From: Rhodococcus jostii NBRC 16295 | GTDB taxonomy: Bacteria; Actinomycetota; Actinomycetes; Mycobacteriales; Mycobacteriaceae | Direction: 5' to 3' | Assembly: GCF_001894825.1 (NCBI RefSeq) | Contig: NZ_BCWY01000013.1 | Coordinates: 88,950 to 152,949, forward strand | DNA: 64,000 bases | Shown: piece by piece, positions 8,892-20,969 of the stretch | Layout of the letters: each line of letters opens with the position of its first letter | Position numbering within the stretch: position 1 is the first letter of the stretch | The notes under the pieces: generated by a model | The model's database searches: none | Seen by the model: only the letters and a program-made list of their open reading frames with translations | Told to the model about the DNA's origin: nothing | Program-made: the position numbers and the translations under genes

Positions 8892-9392
8892 TTAGCCTGC
8901 GGATGTTTCCTGCACACGATCGAGGAGTCCCGACACGGCGGCGGAAACCGCCGATTTGCGGATCTGCCACCGGTCCCCGGCCAATCCGAGCTCGTGGACC
9001 GACGTTCCGGAGGCCCCGGAAATGCTCAGGAACACGGTTCCCACGGGGTGTCCGTCCTGGGTGTCGGGGCCCGCGACGCCGGTCAGTCCGACGCCCCAGT
9101 CGGCGCCGCAACGGGTGCGGGCGCCGTCCGCGAGGGCGTGTGCCGTGGACGCGGCCACGGGTCCGTCCGCGGCCAGCCGAGTGGGATCGACACCGGCGAG
9201 GGTGGCCTTGAGGTCGGTGGCGTAGACGATGAGCCCTCCCCGGAGCACGTTGCTGGCACCCGGCACTCCCGCGATGGTCGCGGTGAGCAGACCCGCGGTG
9301 AGCGATTCGGCGGTGGCCACCGTCTCGCCGCGGGCGGTCAGCACGGCCACCAGTTCGCCGGCCCGCGTACCGTCGACCAGCGGGTCGGTCAC
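8892..9392 (-). CDS. CinA C-terminal domain protein (nicotinamide-nucleotide amidase type)
   Basis: A 166-residue stand-alone CinA C-terminal domain, a family with nicotinamide mononucleotide deamidase activity (PncC) that recycles NMN. Family motifs are TARGETVATAESLTAGLL near residue 20, PGASNVLRGGLIVYA and GLTGVAGP near residue 105. The N-terminal molybdopterin-binding domain of full-length CinA is absent. The start is GTG at 9392, overlapping the pgsA stop as GTGA. The pgsA-cinA-clgR order matches other Actinobacteria. Confidence 0.88.
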   Translation of the reverse strand: MTDPLVDGTRAGELVAVLTARGETVATAESLTAGLLTATIAGVPGASNVLRGGLIVYATDLKATLAGVDPTRLAADGPVAASTAHALADGARTRCGADWGVGLTGVAGPDTQDGHPVGTVFLSISGASGTSVHELGLAGDRWQIRKSAVSAAVSGLLDRVQETSAG

Positions 9393-10051
9393 GCGCCGGT
9401 GCTCGCGTTCGACTCGACCTTGTGGACCCCGGCCCGCAGCCGCACGGCCTGCACGACGTAGTCCAGCCCGGTCACCACGGTGAGCAGAACGGCAGCACCC
9501 ATGAGGACCCATCCGACGATCTCGAACCCGTCCGGCAGCGGCAACAGGTAGAAGCCGATGGCAACGGTCTGCACGAGCGTCTTGAGCTTGCCGCCCCTGC
9601 CTGCCGGGATGACGGCGTGTCGCAGGACCGCGAACCGAAGCAGGGTGATACCCAGTTCGCGGACCGCGATCACCGCCGTCACCCACCACGGGAGGTCGCC
9701 GAGAATCGACAGACCCACGAGGGCCGCACCGATCAGCGCCTTGTCCGCGATGGGATCGGCGAGCTTGCCGAAGTCGGTGACAAGCCCGTACTTGCGTGCG
9801 AGTTGCCCGTCGATCCGGTCGGTGATCGCGGCAACCGCGAACACGCCGGTGGCGATCAGGCGCCACGTCGTGGAGTGACCGTCGCCGACGAACAGCACGA
9901 CCAGGAAGACCGGGACCAGCAGGATCCGGAGAATCGTCAGGATGTTCGCGATGTTCAGAAGCGGTACGGCCGTCTCACTCGCAGGCTCCACCGACGGGTC
10001 CGGGGCCGCCGGTTGGTCGGCGGCCGTCCAATCCTCGCGCTGCGTGCTCAT
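9389..10051 (-). CDS. pgsA: CDP-diacylglycerol-glycerol-3-phosphate 3-phosphatidyltransferase
   Basis: PgsA condenses CDP-diacylglycerol with glycerol 3-phosphate, the committed step toward phosphatidylglycerol and cardiolipin. The 220-residue protein carries the CDP-alcohol phosphotransferase signature DRIDGQLARKYG followed by DFGKLADPIADK, in a multi-pass membrane protein. A polar N-terminal stretch of about 30 residues precedes the first helix (NILTILRILLVPVFLVVLF). It corresponds in position to Rv2746c (pgsA3). Translation is coupled to the CinA-domain gene by the GTGA overlap. Confidence 0.93.
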   Translation of the reverse strand: MSTQREDWTAADQPAAPDPSVEPASETAVPLLNIANILTILRILLVPVFLVVLFVGDGHSTTWRLIATGVFAVAAITDRIDGQLARKYGLVTDFGKLADPIADKALIGAALVGLSILGDLPWWVTAVIAVRELGITLLRFAVLRHAVIPAGRGGKLKTLVQTVAIGFYLLPLPDGFEIVGWVLMGAAVLLTVVTGLDYVVQAVRLRAGVHKVESNASTGA

Positions 10052-10168
10052 CGGAGCACCACAGCGTCGAACTGCACCCCTGGACGCGTCGGGGAGTGGG
10101 GAGGATTCGTAGGTCGTACCGGCACGTGCCTAAGAATATCGGTACGGCCGTTGGCTAATGTTCACGAC

Positions 10169-10693
10169 ATGACTTCTCGGACGCCGGACATCGCCGACAA
10201 TCAGCTGATCGTGCGGCGAGCACGAACCTCCGACATTCCCGAGATCAAGCGTCTGATCGACATCTACTCCGGCAAGATCCTGCTCGAGAAGAACCTCGTC
10301 ACCCTGTACGAGTCCGTCCAGGAGTTCTGGGTGGCCGAACGCGGCGACAACGTGATCGGTTGTGGCGCAATGCACGTGCTGTGGGCCGATCTCGGCGAGG
10401 TGCGCACGATCGCGGTCGATCCGTCAGCCAAGGGCCAGGGTGCCGGCCACCACGTGGTCGCCAAGTTGATCGAGGTCGCGCGGGAGCTCGAACTCGAGCG
10501 CCTCTTCGTTCTCACGTTCGAGGTCGACTTCTTCGGCAAGCACGGATTCGTCGAGATCGACGGAACACCCGTGACAGCGGAGGTCTACGCCGAGATGTGC
10601 CGCTCATACGACACCGGTGTCGCCGAATTCCTCGATCTGAGCTATGTCAAGCCCAACACCCTCGGCAACACCCGGATGCTTCTCACCCTGTGA
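10169..10693 (+). CDS. argA: Amino-acid N-acetyltransferase ArgA (Rv2747-like GNAT)
   Basis: A single GNAT-domain N-acetylglutamate synthase that starts arginine biosynthesis by acetylating glutamate. It has 174 residues, the same length as the mycobacterial enzyme. The acetyl-CoA binding motif appears as VRTIAVDPSAKGQGAGHHVV near residues 80-95, and FGKHGFVEID near residue 128. ATG at 10169 lies seven bases after a TAATGT -10-like hexamer (10156-10161), so the mRNA may be leaderless. It is divergent from pgsA. The N-terminal amino-acid-kinase domain of enteric ArgA is absent, as expected for this type. Confidence 0.9.
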   Translation: MTSRTPDIADNQLIVRRARTSDIPEIKRLIDIYSGKILLEKNLVTLYESVQEFWVAERGDNVIGCGAMHVLWADLGEVRTIAVDPSAKGQGAGHHVVAKLIEVARELELERLFVLTFEVDFFGKHGFVEIDGTPVTAEVYAEMCRSYDTGVAEFLDLSYVKPNTLGNTRMLLTL

Positions 10694-10765
10694 AATCTCA
10701 TTGGGTGAGACAGATGTGCTCTGTTCCCCCGCCAGTTCGACAACCCGTCACCAGAGAGCGAGAAC

Positions 10766-11050
10766 ATGTCCCTGTTCGTAGTGGAGTACACGTATTCGGC
10801 CGAGACCGTCGCGGGACGCGACGAGCATCGCCCCGCCCACCGGGAATGGCTCGGTGAGCTCGCCGAGAAGAAGACCGTCGTGTCGTCCGGCCCCTTCGCC
10901 GACGGCAGCGGCGCCTTCATCATCGTCGACGCCGCCGACGTCGAGACCGTCGAACTGCTCTTCACGCACGACCCGTTCGCCCGGCACGGTCTGGTCGCGG
11001 CCTCGCGGATCGTCGAATGGGTACCGGTTCTCGGCGAATTCAGTTCCTGA
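10766..11050 (+). CDS. YciI family protein
   Basis: A 94-residue single-domain protein of the YCII family, a ferredoxin-like fold with a conserved His and Asp. Visible features are FVVEYTYSAE, the HRPAHREWLGELAEKKTVV block near residue 22, GPFADGSGAF near residue 43 and DPFARHGLV. The family is of uncertain function and is often fused or adjacent to oxidoreductases. It follows argA on the same strand with a gap of 72 bases. Confidence 0.85.
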   Translation: MSLFVVEYTYSAETVAGRDEHRPAHREWLGELAEKKTVVSSGPFADGSGAFIIVDAADVETVELLFTHDPFARHGLVAASRIVEWVPVLGEFSS

Positions 11051-11094
11051 ACCGCCGAGAATCCCAGCACCCCTCGAGCACGACGCGCGGCGGA

Positions 11095-12078
11095 CTACTT
11101 CGCCGGCGTCGTGTTCCGCGTCTTGAGAAGGCTGGCGACGGTGGTCACGGCCAGCACACCGATGATGACGGCGAGCGAGAACACCGTCGACACCTCCGGC
11201 ACCGCCACGTGCTCGCCGCCGTTGACGAAGCCGAGCGTGTTCTCGTGCAGGGCGTGCAGGACGAGCTTCACGCCGATGAACGCGAGGATGATCGACAGAC
11301 CGTACGCCAGGTAGACCAGGCGGTCCAGCAGGCCGCCGATCAGGAAGTACAGCTGACGCAGACCCATCAGCGCGAAGGCGTTGGCCGTGAAGACGAGGTA
11401 CGGCTCCTGGGTGAGCCCGTAGATGGCGGGAATCGAGTCGAGCGCGAACAGCACGTCGGTGAAGCCGATGGCGACGAGCGCGAGCAGCAGCGGAGTCACG
11501 ACGCGCTTGCCGTTGATCCGCGTGACCAGCTTGTCGCCGTCGTACGTGTCCGTGGTGGGCAGGAACTTCTTCGCGATGGCGACGATCTTGCTGTCGCGTT
11601 CCTCCTCGACCTCTTTCTCGTTTCCGTGATCACGCAGCAGCGTGTAGGCGGTGTAGATGAGGAAGGCGCCGAACAGGTAGAACACCCAGCTGTAGGTGTT
11701 GATCGCCGCGGCACCGACCGCGATGAAGATTCCACGCATCACCAGCGCCATCACGATGCCGATCAGCAGCACCTTCTGCTGGTATTCCCGCGGTACCGCG
11801 AACGTTCCCATGATGATCACGAACACGAAGAGGTTGTCGACCGACAACGCCTTCTCGGTGACGTACCCGGCGAAATACTCGCCGCCGTACTGACTTCCCC
11901 ACAGCCACATCACGATCAGGCCGAAGAGGATCGCGACGCCGATGTAGACCGACGACCAGAACGCCGATTCCCGGAACGTGGGGGCGTGCGGGGTGCGCAC
12001 GTGCGCGAAGAAGTCGAAGACGAACAGTCCGAGAATCACCACACACGTGATGACCCAGACCAGTGGTGAAACATGCAT
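11095..12078 (-). CDS. TerC/Alx family membrane protein, probable Mn2+ exporter
   Basis: TerC-family integral membrane proteins; members such as Alx and MeeF/MeeY-type proteins handle manganese efflux. The 327-residue protein has about nine hydrophobic helices and the diagnostic acidic motifs KALSVDNLFVFVIIMG (near residue 75) and FTDVLFALDSIPAI (near residue 205). ATG at 12078 is preceded by GGAGG about nine bases upstream. That ribosome binding site is locked in a perfect hairpin and follows a yybP-ykoY-like aptamer, so expression is probably manganese-induced. Confidence 0.92.
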   Translation of the reverse strand: MHVSPLVWVITCVVILGLFVFDFFAHVRTPHAPTFRESAFWSSVYIGVAILFGLIVMWLWGSQYGGEYFAGYVTEKALSVDNLFVFVIIMGTFAVPREYQQKVLLIGIVMALVMRGIFIAVGAAAINTYSWVFYLFGAFLIYTAYTLLRDHGNEKEVEEERDSKIVAIAKKFLPTTDTYDGDKLVTRINGKRVVTPLLLALVAIGFTDVLFALDSIPAIYGLTQEPYLVFTANAFALMGLRQLYFLIGGLLDRLVYLAYGLSIILAFIGVKLVLHALHENTLGFVNGGEHVAVPEVSTVFSLAVIIGVLAVTTVASLLKTRNTTPAK

Positions 12079-12084
12079 GAAAAT

Positions 12085-12119
12085 AGACCTCCGGTATACC
12101 TAGTCGGTACCGGAGGTCT
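12085..12119 (-). promoter_or_regulatory. Expression-platform hairpin sequestering the terC ribosome binding site
   Basis: A perfect 12-base inverted repeat, AGACCTCCGGTA and TACCGGAGGTCT, is separated by 11 bases. The downstream arm contains the GGAGG ribosome binding site of terC and the upstream arm contains the matching CCTCC. The same CCTCC can instead pair with GGAGG at 12220-12224 to close the aptamer. This mutual exclusion is the hallmark of a translational on-switch. Confidence 0.75.
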
Positions 12120-12224
12120 CTCCCGCCGCGCCGGATCCATTGTCCGAACGACTGACGGCACCGGACCGGCAATGGTGCCGATCGTGTTGACGATGCCGTC
12201 ACAGAGGTGGGGATACTCCCCTCC
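12112..12224 (-). ncRNA. yybP-ykoY family (manganese) riboswitch aptamer
   Basis: Minus-strand landmarks, in order, are GGAGGGGAGTA (12224-12214), ATCGTCAACACG (about 12194-12183), a GC-rich stem, CGGTGCCGTCAGTCGTTC, and the closing AGACCTCC (12119-12112). These follow the order and spacing of the yybP-ykoY aptamer: GGGGAGUA, the UCGUCAA-type L1/L3 strands, and the terminal GACCU that pairs to form P1. The family senses Mn2+ and precedes terC/alx and other Mn2+ exporters. I could not run a covariance search, so the call rests on motif order and the downstream gene. Confidence 0.75.
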
Positions 12225-12287
12225 AATTCGCTGCCCATTCAACCACACTGCGCGCGAACCGCACATTTCGGACACGCGCGGCGCGCC

Positions 12288-14906
12288 TTAGTCCTGGTCG
12301 GGCGGCGTCTCGTTCGGGTCGCCGCCGCGGATCGACCAGAGCAGACCGTCGAGTTCGTCCGGCTTGATGAGCACCTCGCGGGCCTTCGAGCCCTCGCTGG
12401 GGCCCACCACTCCCCTGGTCTCCATCAGGTCCATCAGGCGGCCGGCCTTCGCGAATCCGACGCGCAGTTTCCGCTGCAGCATCGACGTGGAACCGAACTG
12501 GCTGGAGACGACGAGTTCCACCGCCTGCAGCAGCACGTCCATGTCGTCGCCGATGTCGGGATCGACGTCCTTCTTCTCGCCCACCTTGGCCGCGGTGACA
12601 CCGTCGGTGTACTCCGGCTCCGCCTGGTTCTTGGTGAAATCGACGACCGCCGAGATCTCTTCGTCGGTGATGAACGCACCCTGCAGACGTGTCGGCTTGC
12701 CGGCGCCCATCGGGAGGAACAGCCCGTCGCCCATACCGATGAGCTTCTCGGCGCCGGGCTGGTCCAGGATGACCCGCGAGTCGGTGAGCGAGGACGTCGC
12801 GAACGCGAGCCGCGACGGCACGTTCGTCTTGATCAGACCGGTCACGACGTCCACCGACGGCCGCTGTGTGGCCAGCACGAGGTGGATACCGGCCGCGCGC
12901 GCCTTCTGGGTGATGCGCACGATCGCGTCCTCGACGTCACGCGGCGCGGTCATCATGAGGTCCGCGAGCTCGTCGACGATGGCGAGAATGTATGGATACG
13001 GCCGGTAGACGCGTTCGCTGCCGAGCGGAGCGGTAATCTCCCCTGACTTCACCTTCGAGTTGAAGTCGTCGATGTGGCGCACCCGGTTGGCCTGCATGTC
13101 CTGGTAGCGCTGTTCCATCTCCTCGACCAGCCACGCCAGCGCGGCCGCGGCCTTCTTCGGCTGGGTGATGATGGGGGTGATGAGGTGCGGAATGCCCTCG
13201 TACGGTGTCAGCTCCACCATCTTCGGGTCGATGAGGATCATCCGCACTTCGTCGGGGGTCGCACGGGACAGCAGCGACACCAGCATCGAGTTGACGAAGC
13301 TCGACTTACCGGAACCGGTGGAACCGGCCACGAGCAGGTGCGGCATCTTCGCGAGGTTGGCGCAGACGAAATCGCCTTCGATGTCCTTGCCGAGACCGAT
13401 CACCAACGGGTGGTGGTCCTTGCGGGTGCTCGGCGCGGTGAGGACGTCGGCGAGACGCACCATCTCGCGGTCGGAGTTGGGCACCTCGATACCGACCGCG
13501 GACTTGCCGGGGATCGGCGCCAGCAGGCGCACGTTGTCCGTTGCGACGGCGTACGCGATGTTGCGGGCGAGCGCCGTGATCTTCTCGACCTTGACGCCCG
13601 GGCCGAGCTCCACCTCGTAGCGGGTGACGGTCGGACCGCGGGTGAAACCGGTGACCGCGGCGTCGATCTTGAACTGCTCGAGGACCTCCGTGATGGCCTC
13701 GATCATCGCGTCGTTGGCGGAACTGCGCTTCTTCGGCGGATCGCCCTCGATGAGCAGCGACGTGGGCGGCAACGTGTAGTCGCCCTCGACCACCCGGTCG
13801 GTCACGAACTTGTCGACGTCGGGCAGCGGTTCCGGTTCGGGTTCCGGCTTCGGTGCGACCACCGGTTTGGCCTTGGCACGCGCCGGTTTCGACGCCGGTG
13901 CGGGAGCCGGCACGGGTGTCGTGGCGGGCTCGGCGTCCCACAGCCCGAGCACCTCCGTCTTCGCGGTGTCGCTGACGTCGTACTCGTCGGTGGGGTAATT
14001 GTCGGCCGCCGCACCCCGGCCACCGGACTTGTAGTCGTCGACGGGGTAGCCGTCGGCGTCGAACAGGGTGGGGTCATACTCGCCGTCTTCGTAGTACTCA
14101 CTGTCGTAGTCGGCGTAATGGTCGCGGCCGAACGACGTTCCGAAGTACGACTGCAGCTTGCCCGGCACCTCGCGGACCGTGGTTCCGGTCAGCAACAGCA
14201 CACCGAACAGAGCCGCCAGCAGCAGCAGCGGCGCCGCGAGCCACACGGTCAGGCCGTCGGTCAGGGGACCGCCCGCCGCGTAACCGACGAATCCGGCGCC
14301 GCGGGCCCGGCCGTCCGCATCGGTGGGCGAACCGGTCGCGATGTGCCAGAGACCGAGGGCCGGCAGGCCGACCAGCAGCGACCCCAGGACGAGTCGTGGC
14401 CGGATCTCGGGTTTCGGTTCGGTCCTCATCAGGATGACCGCGACGGCGACGCCGATCAGCGGCAGGATGCCGGACACCCCACCGAAGACGGCACGGACCC
14501 CGGTCTCGACCCACTCGCCGACGGGTCCGCCGGCGGAGAACCAGATTCCGCCCGCGACCACGACGCTGATCGCGATGAGCCCGAGGGCGATGCCGTCGCG
14601 CCGATGACCCTGTTCGATCTCGGCGGCCTTGCCGACGGTGCGGGTGGTGGCGCCGACCCCCTTCGTCATCAGTGACCAGCCGGCGCCGATTCCCCGGCCC
14701 ACCGACTTCAGGGGACCGGACGTGGACGTCTTCTTCGCGGCGGGCCTCCGAGCCCCGCCGCCCCGGGGCGACGTGGACTTCCGCGGCGTGCTGACTGTCC
14801 GGGTCGTGCGGGACTTGGGCTTGGACGTCGTCGAGCCGCCTCGCACGCCCGTCCTCGTCGTGGACGTCGTCGTGCTCGAACCGCGTGCGCTCGCCTTACC
14901 TGCCAT
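12288..14906 (-). CDS. ftsK: DNA translocase FtsK
   Basis: FtsK is the septal DNA pump that clears and resolves chromosome ends at division. The 872-residue protein has a basic Ser/Thr-rich start, then four membrane segments at about residues 105-240. An acidic and Pro/Ala-rich linker follows to about residue 380. The motor domain has Walker A VAGSTGSGKSSF and Walker B ILAIVDELADLMM. The C-terminal gamma winged helix (LLQAVELVVSSQFGSTSMLQ) reads KOPS-type sites. Length and layout are typical of actinobacterial FtsK. The terC leader lies downstream. Confidence 0.96.
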   Translation of the reverse strand: MAGKASARGSSTTTSTTRTGVRGGSTTSKPKSRTTRTVSTPRKSTSPRGGGARRPAAKKTSTSGPLKSVGRGIGAGWSLMTKGVGATTRTVGKAAEIEQGHRRDGIALGLIAISVVVAGGIWFSAGGPVGEWVETGVRAVFGGVSGILPLIGVAVAVILMRTEPKPEIRPRLVLGSLLVGLPALGLWHIATGSPTDADGRARGAGFVGYAAGGPLTDGLTVWLAAPLLLLAALFGVLLLTGTTVREVPGKLQSYFGTSFGRDHYADYDSEYYEDGEYDPTLFDADGYPVDDYKSGGRGAAADNYPTDEYDVSDTAKTEVLGLWDAEPATTPVPAPAPASKPARAKAKPVVAPKPEPEPEPLPDVDKFVTDRVVEGDYTLPPTSLLIEGDPPKKRSSANDAMIEAITEVLEQFKIDAAVTGFTRGPTVTRYEVELGPGVKVEKITALARNIAYAVATDNVRLLAPIPGKSAVGIEVPNSDREMVRLADVLTAPSTRKDHHPLVIGLGKDIEGDFVCANLAKMPHLLVAGSTGSGKSSFVNSMLVSLLSRATPDEVRMILIDPKMVELTPYEGIPHLITPIITQPKKAAAALAWLVEEMEQRYQDMQANRVRHIDDFNSKVKSGEITAPLGSERVYRPYPYILAIVDELADLMMTAPRDVEDAIVRITQKARAAGIHLVLATQRPSVDVVTGLIKTNVPSRLAFATSSLTDSRVILDQPGAEKLIGMGDGLFLPMGAGKPTRLQGAFITDEEISAVVDFTKNQAEPEYTDGVTAAKVGEKKDVDPDIGDDMDVLLQAVELVVSSQFGSTSMLQRKLRVGFAKAGRLMDLMETRGVVGPSEGSKAREVLIKPDELDGLLWSIRGGDPNETPPDQD

Positions 14907-14986
14907 GGCTCTCAGATTAGTCGCTACGGCACCTTCCGGACCATCCGCAACACCCGTAACACGGGGAGACCTGCGGCGAAATGCCC

Positions 14987-15610
14987 TCAGAACCCCCGGT
15001 CGAGGGAGGTCACGGCCTCGACGTCGGCAGCGTCACCCTCGGTCTCGATCCGCACCTGATCCCGTCCGAACGCGTGCAGGGCGAGTTCCGACGGTTCACC
15101 GCGCAGAATCACCCGACCGGAACCGGCCGTGCGGACGGTGGCCTGCTCACCGGACGGCCGCTCGAGCACCACCGATACCGGTGAGTGGCGGTAGCCGAGC
15201 TTGCCGACCTTCTTTGCGAGCCCCCACAGCGCGTCCTGACGCGTTTCGGGCAGGACCCGCGGCTCCCACCCCTCGTGGGCACGCCGGACGTCCTCGTGGT
15301 GCACGAACATCTCCCCCAGGTTGACCTGTGCGTCCACCCAGTACATCGGCGACCACATCGGCGGACCCGACCGGACCTCGTCTAGCAGACGACTCCACGG
15401 ACGAGTGGCGGTCTCGTTCTGAACCTTCTCGGTGTAGCCGGCGAGACGACCCACGACGATGCCGGGAGCAGCGTCGAGGCGTCGTTCACGCACGATCAGG
15501 TGGGCGGCCAGATCCCGGTTGGTCCACGTCCCGCAGAGGGTCGGGGCGTCGGGACCGAATTCGGCCATCGAATCGACGAGGGCGAGGCGTTCATCTCGGG
15601 CGAAGGTCAC
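14987..15610 (-). CDS. TIGR03085 family metal-binding protein (DinB/MDMPI-like)
   Basis: A 207-residue actinobacterial protein with an N-terminal mycothiol-dependent maleylpyruvate isomerase-like helical bundle. The start FARDERLALVDSMAEFGPDA and the segment LCGTWTNRDLAAHLIVRERR are typical of TIGR03085. The histidine in AAHLIVRE and the later MFVHHEDVRRA pair are the expected metal ligands. It lies between RNase J and ftsK on the same strand, as in related genomes. A mycothiol-linked role is possible but unproven. Confidence 0.85.
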   Translation of the reverse strand: MTFARDERLALVDSMAEFGPDAPTLCGTWTNRDLAAHLIVRERRLDAAPGIVVGRLAGYTEKVQNETATRPWSRLLDEVRSGPPMWSPMYWVDAQVNLGEMFVHHEDVRRAHEGWEPRVLPETRQDALWGLAKKVGKLGYRHSPVSVVLERPSGEQATVRTAGSGRVILRGEPSELALHAFGRDQVRIETEGDAADVEAVTSLDRGF

Positions 15611-15635
15611 CCGACCGAATCTACCTGTCGGAGAA

Positions 15636-19367
<3,732 letters not shown>

Positions 19368-19559
19368 TGCGCTGTTCCTCCTACCGAACTCCCTGGTCGG
19401 GAGTCCCTCCTCAAAGCATCGACCCTAGTCGCAGCCCTGATCGGGTACGCGGCGCGCCCCGGCCCGACACGGGCCGGTTCCCGCACGTTCACCGGTTCGT
19501 GTCACTCTTCGTCACGCCCACACCTTCGTGGGCGAGACCATCCGCGAGGGAGACCCACC

Positions 19560-20363
19560 GTGCAGTACCGGAACGGCCGCGCACGCCGCGGCGTCGTGAT
19601 CGCAGTCCTCGGGGCAGCAGTTCTCGGGGCCGCTCCCCCGGCGTTCGCCGACCCGGCCCCGGCCGGCCCGCCTGCTGTCGAGAGCCCGGCACAGGCGAAC
19701 CGGTCCCTCGGCCTCGAAGGCGCCCGCAACGCCCGCGACATCGGTGGATACCCGACCGCCGACGGGGCGGTCGTCCGCTCGGGGCTGGTGTTCCGCACCG
19801 ACGCACTGGACACGCTGACCCCGCGCGACCTGGCACAACTCGAGGCCTCGAACGTGACGGTCGTGGACGACCTGCGCACCACGTACGAGCGGGCTCTCGC
19901 GCCGGACCGCCTTCCGGCCGGAGCCACCGGACACTGGTACGACGTGCTCGGGCAGTCCCCGATCACGACACTCGTCGACATGCCGGCCGCCTACCGGGCC
20001 TTCGTGACCGGGCCGGGCGCGAACGAGGCGTTCTCGGCGGTACTGCACGACATCGCGGAGTCCGACGGAGCGGTGATCTACCACTGCAGCGCCGGCAAGG
20101 ACCGCACGGGGTGGACGACGGCCGTGCTGCTCACCATCCTCGGGGTGCCGCGCGACACGGTGAACGCGGACTACCTGCTCAGCGACACGTACCGTGGCGC
20201 CGATTCGGAGCATCCCGGACTGGACGGAGTCGACCAGGCGTGGCTCGACACGGCCTTCGACACCGCCGTCGACACCTACGGCAGTTTCGACAATTACGTG
20301 TCCGAGGGACTGAAGCTGTCCGAGAGCGACGTCGCCCTCCTGAAGACAAGACTCCTTGACTGA
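19560..20363 (+). CDS. Secreted tyrosine phosphatase (MptpB-like)
   Basis: A 267-residue phosphatase of the atypical MptpB/triple-specificity type. The P-loop reads YHCSAGKDRTGW near residue 178, matching HCxAGKDRTG. GARNARDIGGYPTADGAVVR and GLVFRTDALDTLT are the other family blocks. The N-terminus has a basic stretch then VVIAVLGAAVLGAAPPAFA, a signal peptide with likely cleavage after AFA. GTG at 19560, with GGGAGA nine bases upstream, was chosen because the upstream frame is not conserved-looking. Substrates could be phosphopeptides or phosphoinositides. Confidence 0.88.
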   Translation: MQYRNGRARRGVVIAVLGAAVLGAAPPAFADPAPAGPPAVESPAQANRSLGLEGARNARDIGGYPTADGAVVRSGLVFRTDALDTLTPRDLAQLEASNVTVVDDLRTTYERALAPDRLPAGATGHWYDVLGQSPITTLVDMPAAYRAFVTGPGANEAFSAVLHDIAESDGAVIYHCSAGKDRTGWTTAVLLTILGVPRDTVNADYLLSDTYRGADSEHPGLDGVDQAWLDTAFDTAVDTYGSFDNYVSEGLKLSESDVALLKTRLLD

Positions 20364-20391
20364 CGCCATCGATGACGTCATGCTGGCGTCA
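20361..20391. promoter_or_regulatory. Nested palindrome overlapping a start codon (candidate operator)
   Basis: An outer inverted repeat, TGACGCCA (20361-20368) and TGGCGTCA (20384-20391), encloses a perfect palindrome ATGACGTCAT (20372-20381). Four TGACG-type half-sites result. The last one shares the A of the ATG of the downstream ribbon-helix-helix-like gene, so there is no room for a ribosome binding site between them. Autoregulation by that protein is an inference. Confidence 0.5.
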
Positions 20392-20867
20392 TGGACCTCG
20401 GCATCTACGTCTCCCGGCTGCGAGACGACCTGAACGCGGCAGCCGCACTCGGCGACGAGCAGACGCGGGCGACCGCAGCGGCGCTCGCCGCCGCGGTCGA
20501 ACCCGCCGCCCGCCTGCTCCTCCTCTCGGCGCTCACCGATTTTGCCGGCGAGGTGTCGTCCGAACTGGGCAATCGCACCGTCGGTGTACGCCTGGACGGC
20601 AGCGAGGTAGCCGTCGACGTGCACCGCACACCCACCGCTCCCGGACCGGAGGGCGAATGGAGCGCGACAGCCGAAGATCTCGGCGCCGCCTTCGATGACG
20701 TCACCGGTGACATCAGTCGCGTCACGCTGCGTCTGATGGATCAGATCAAGTCGAAGGCCGAGGAGGCCGCCTCCCAGAACGGCGTGTCACTCAATTCGTG
20801 GGTGTCGCAGGCGGTCCAGGGCGCGCTCAAGGACCAGATGCGCCGCAACGGGCGAGACAATTTCTGA
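20391..20867 (+). CDS. Protein with C-terminal ribbon-helix-helix/HicB-like segment
   Basis: The 158-residue product has an Ala-rich helical N-terminal half (residues 1-60). A short beta-rich middle follows, with VGVRLDGSEVAVDVHR. The C-terminal segment RVTLRLMDQIKSKAEEA...GVSLNSWVSQAVQGAL resembles the RHH DNA-binding domain of HicB-type antitoxins. No toxin gene is adjacent, so it is not obviously half of a toxin-antitoxin pair. A nested palindrome lies over its start codon. It may regulate itself; other targets are unknown. Confidence 0.7.
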   Translation: MDLGIYVSRLRDDLNAAAALGDEQTRATAAALAAAVEPAARLLLLSALTDFAGEVSSELGNRTVGVRLDGSEVAVDVHRTPTAPGPEGEWSATAEDLGAAFDDVTGDISRVTLRLMDQIKSKAEEAASQNGVSLNSWVSQAVQGALKDQMRRNGRDNF

Positions 20868-20969
20868 CCACCACAGTACTCACTCCACGCTCTCCTCGGC
20901 GGCGGTGATGTAATTACGTCGCATCAGCCACACGGTGAGAGTCGCCAGAGGCTCGAAGGAGCGAAGAAC

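Noticed and set aside
20391..20867. HicAB toxin-antitoxin system
   Set aside because: Only an RHH-like C-terminus is present; no small HicA-like toxin frame lies on either side.
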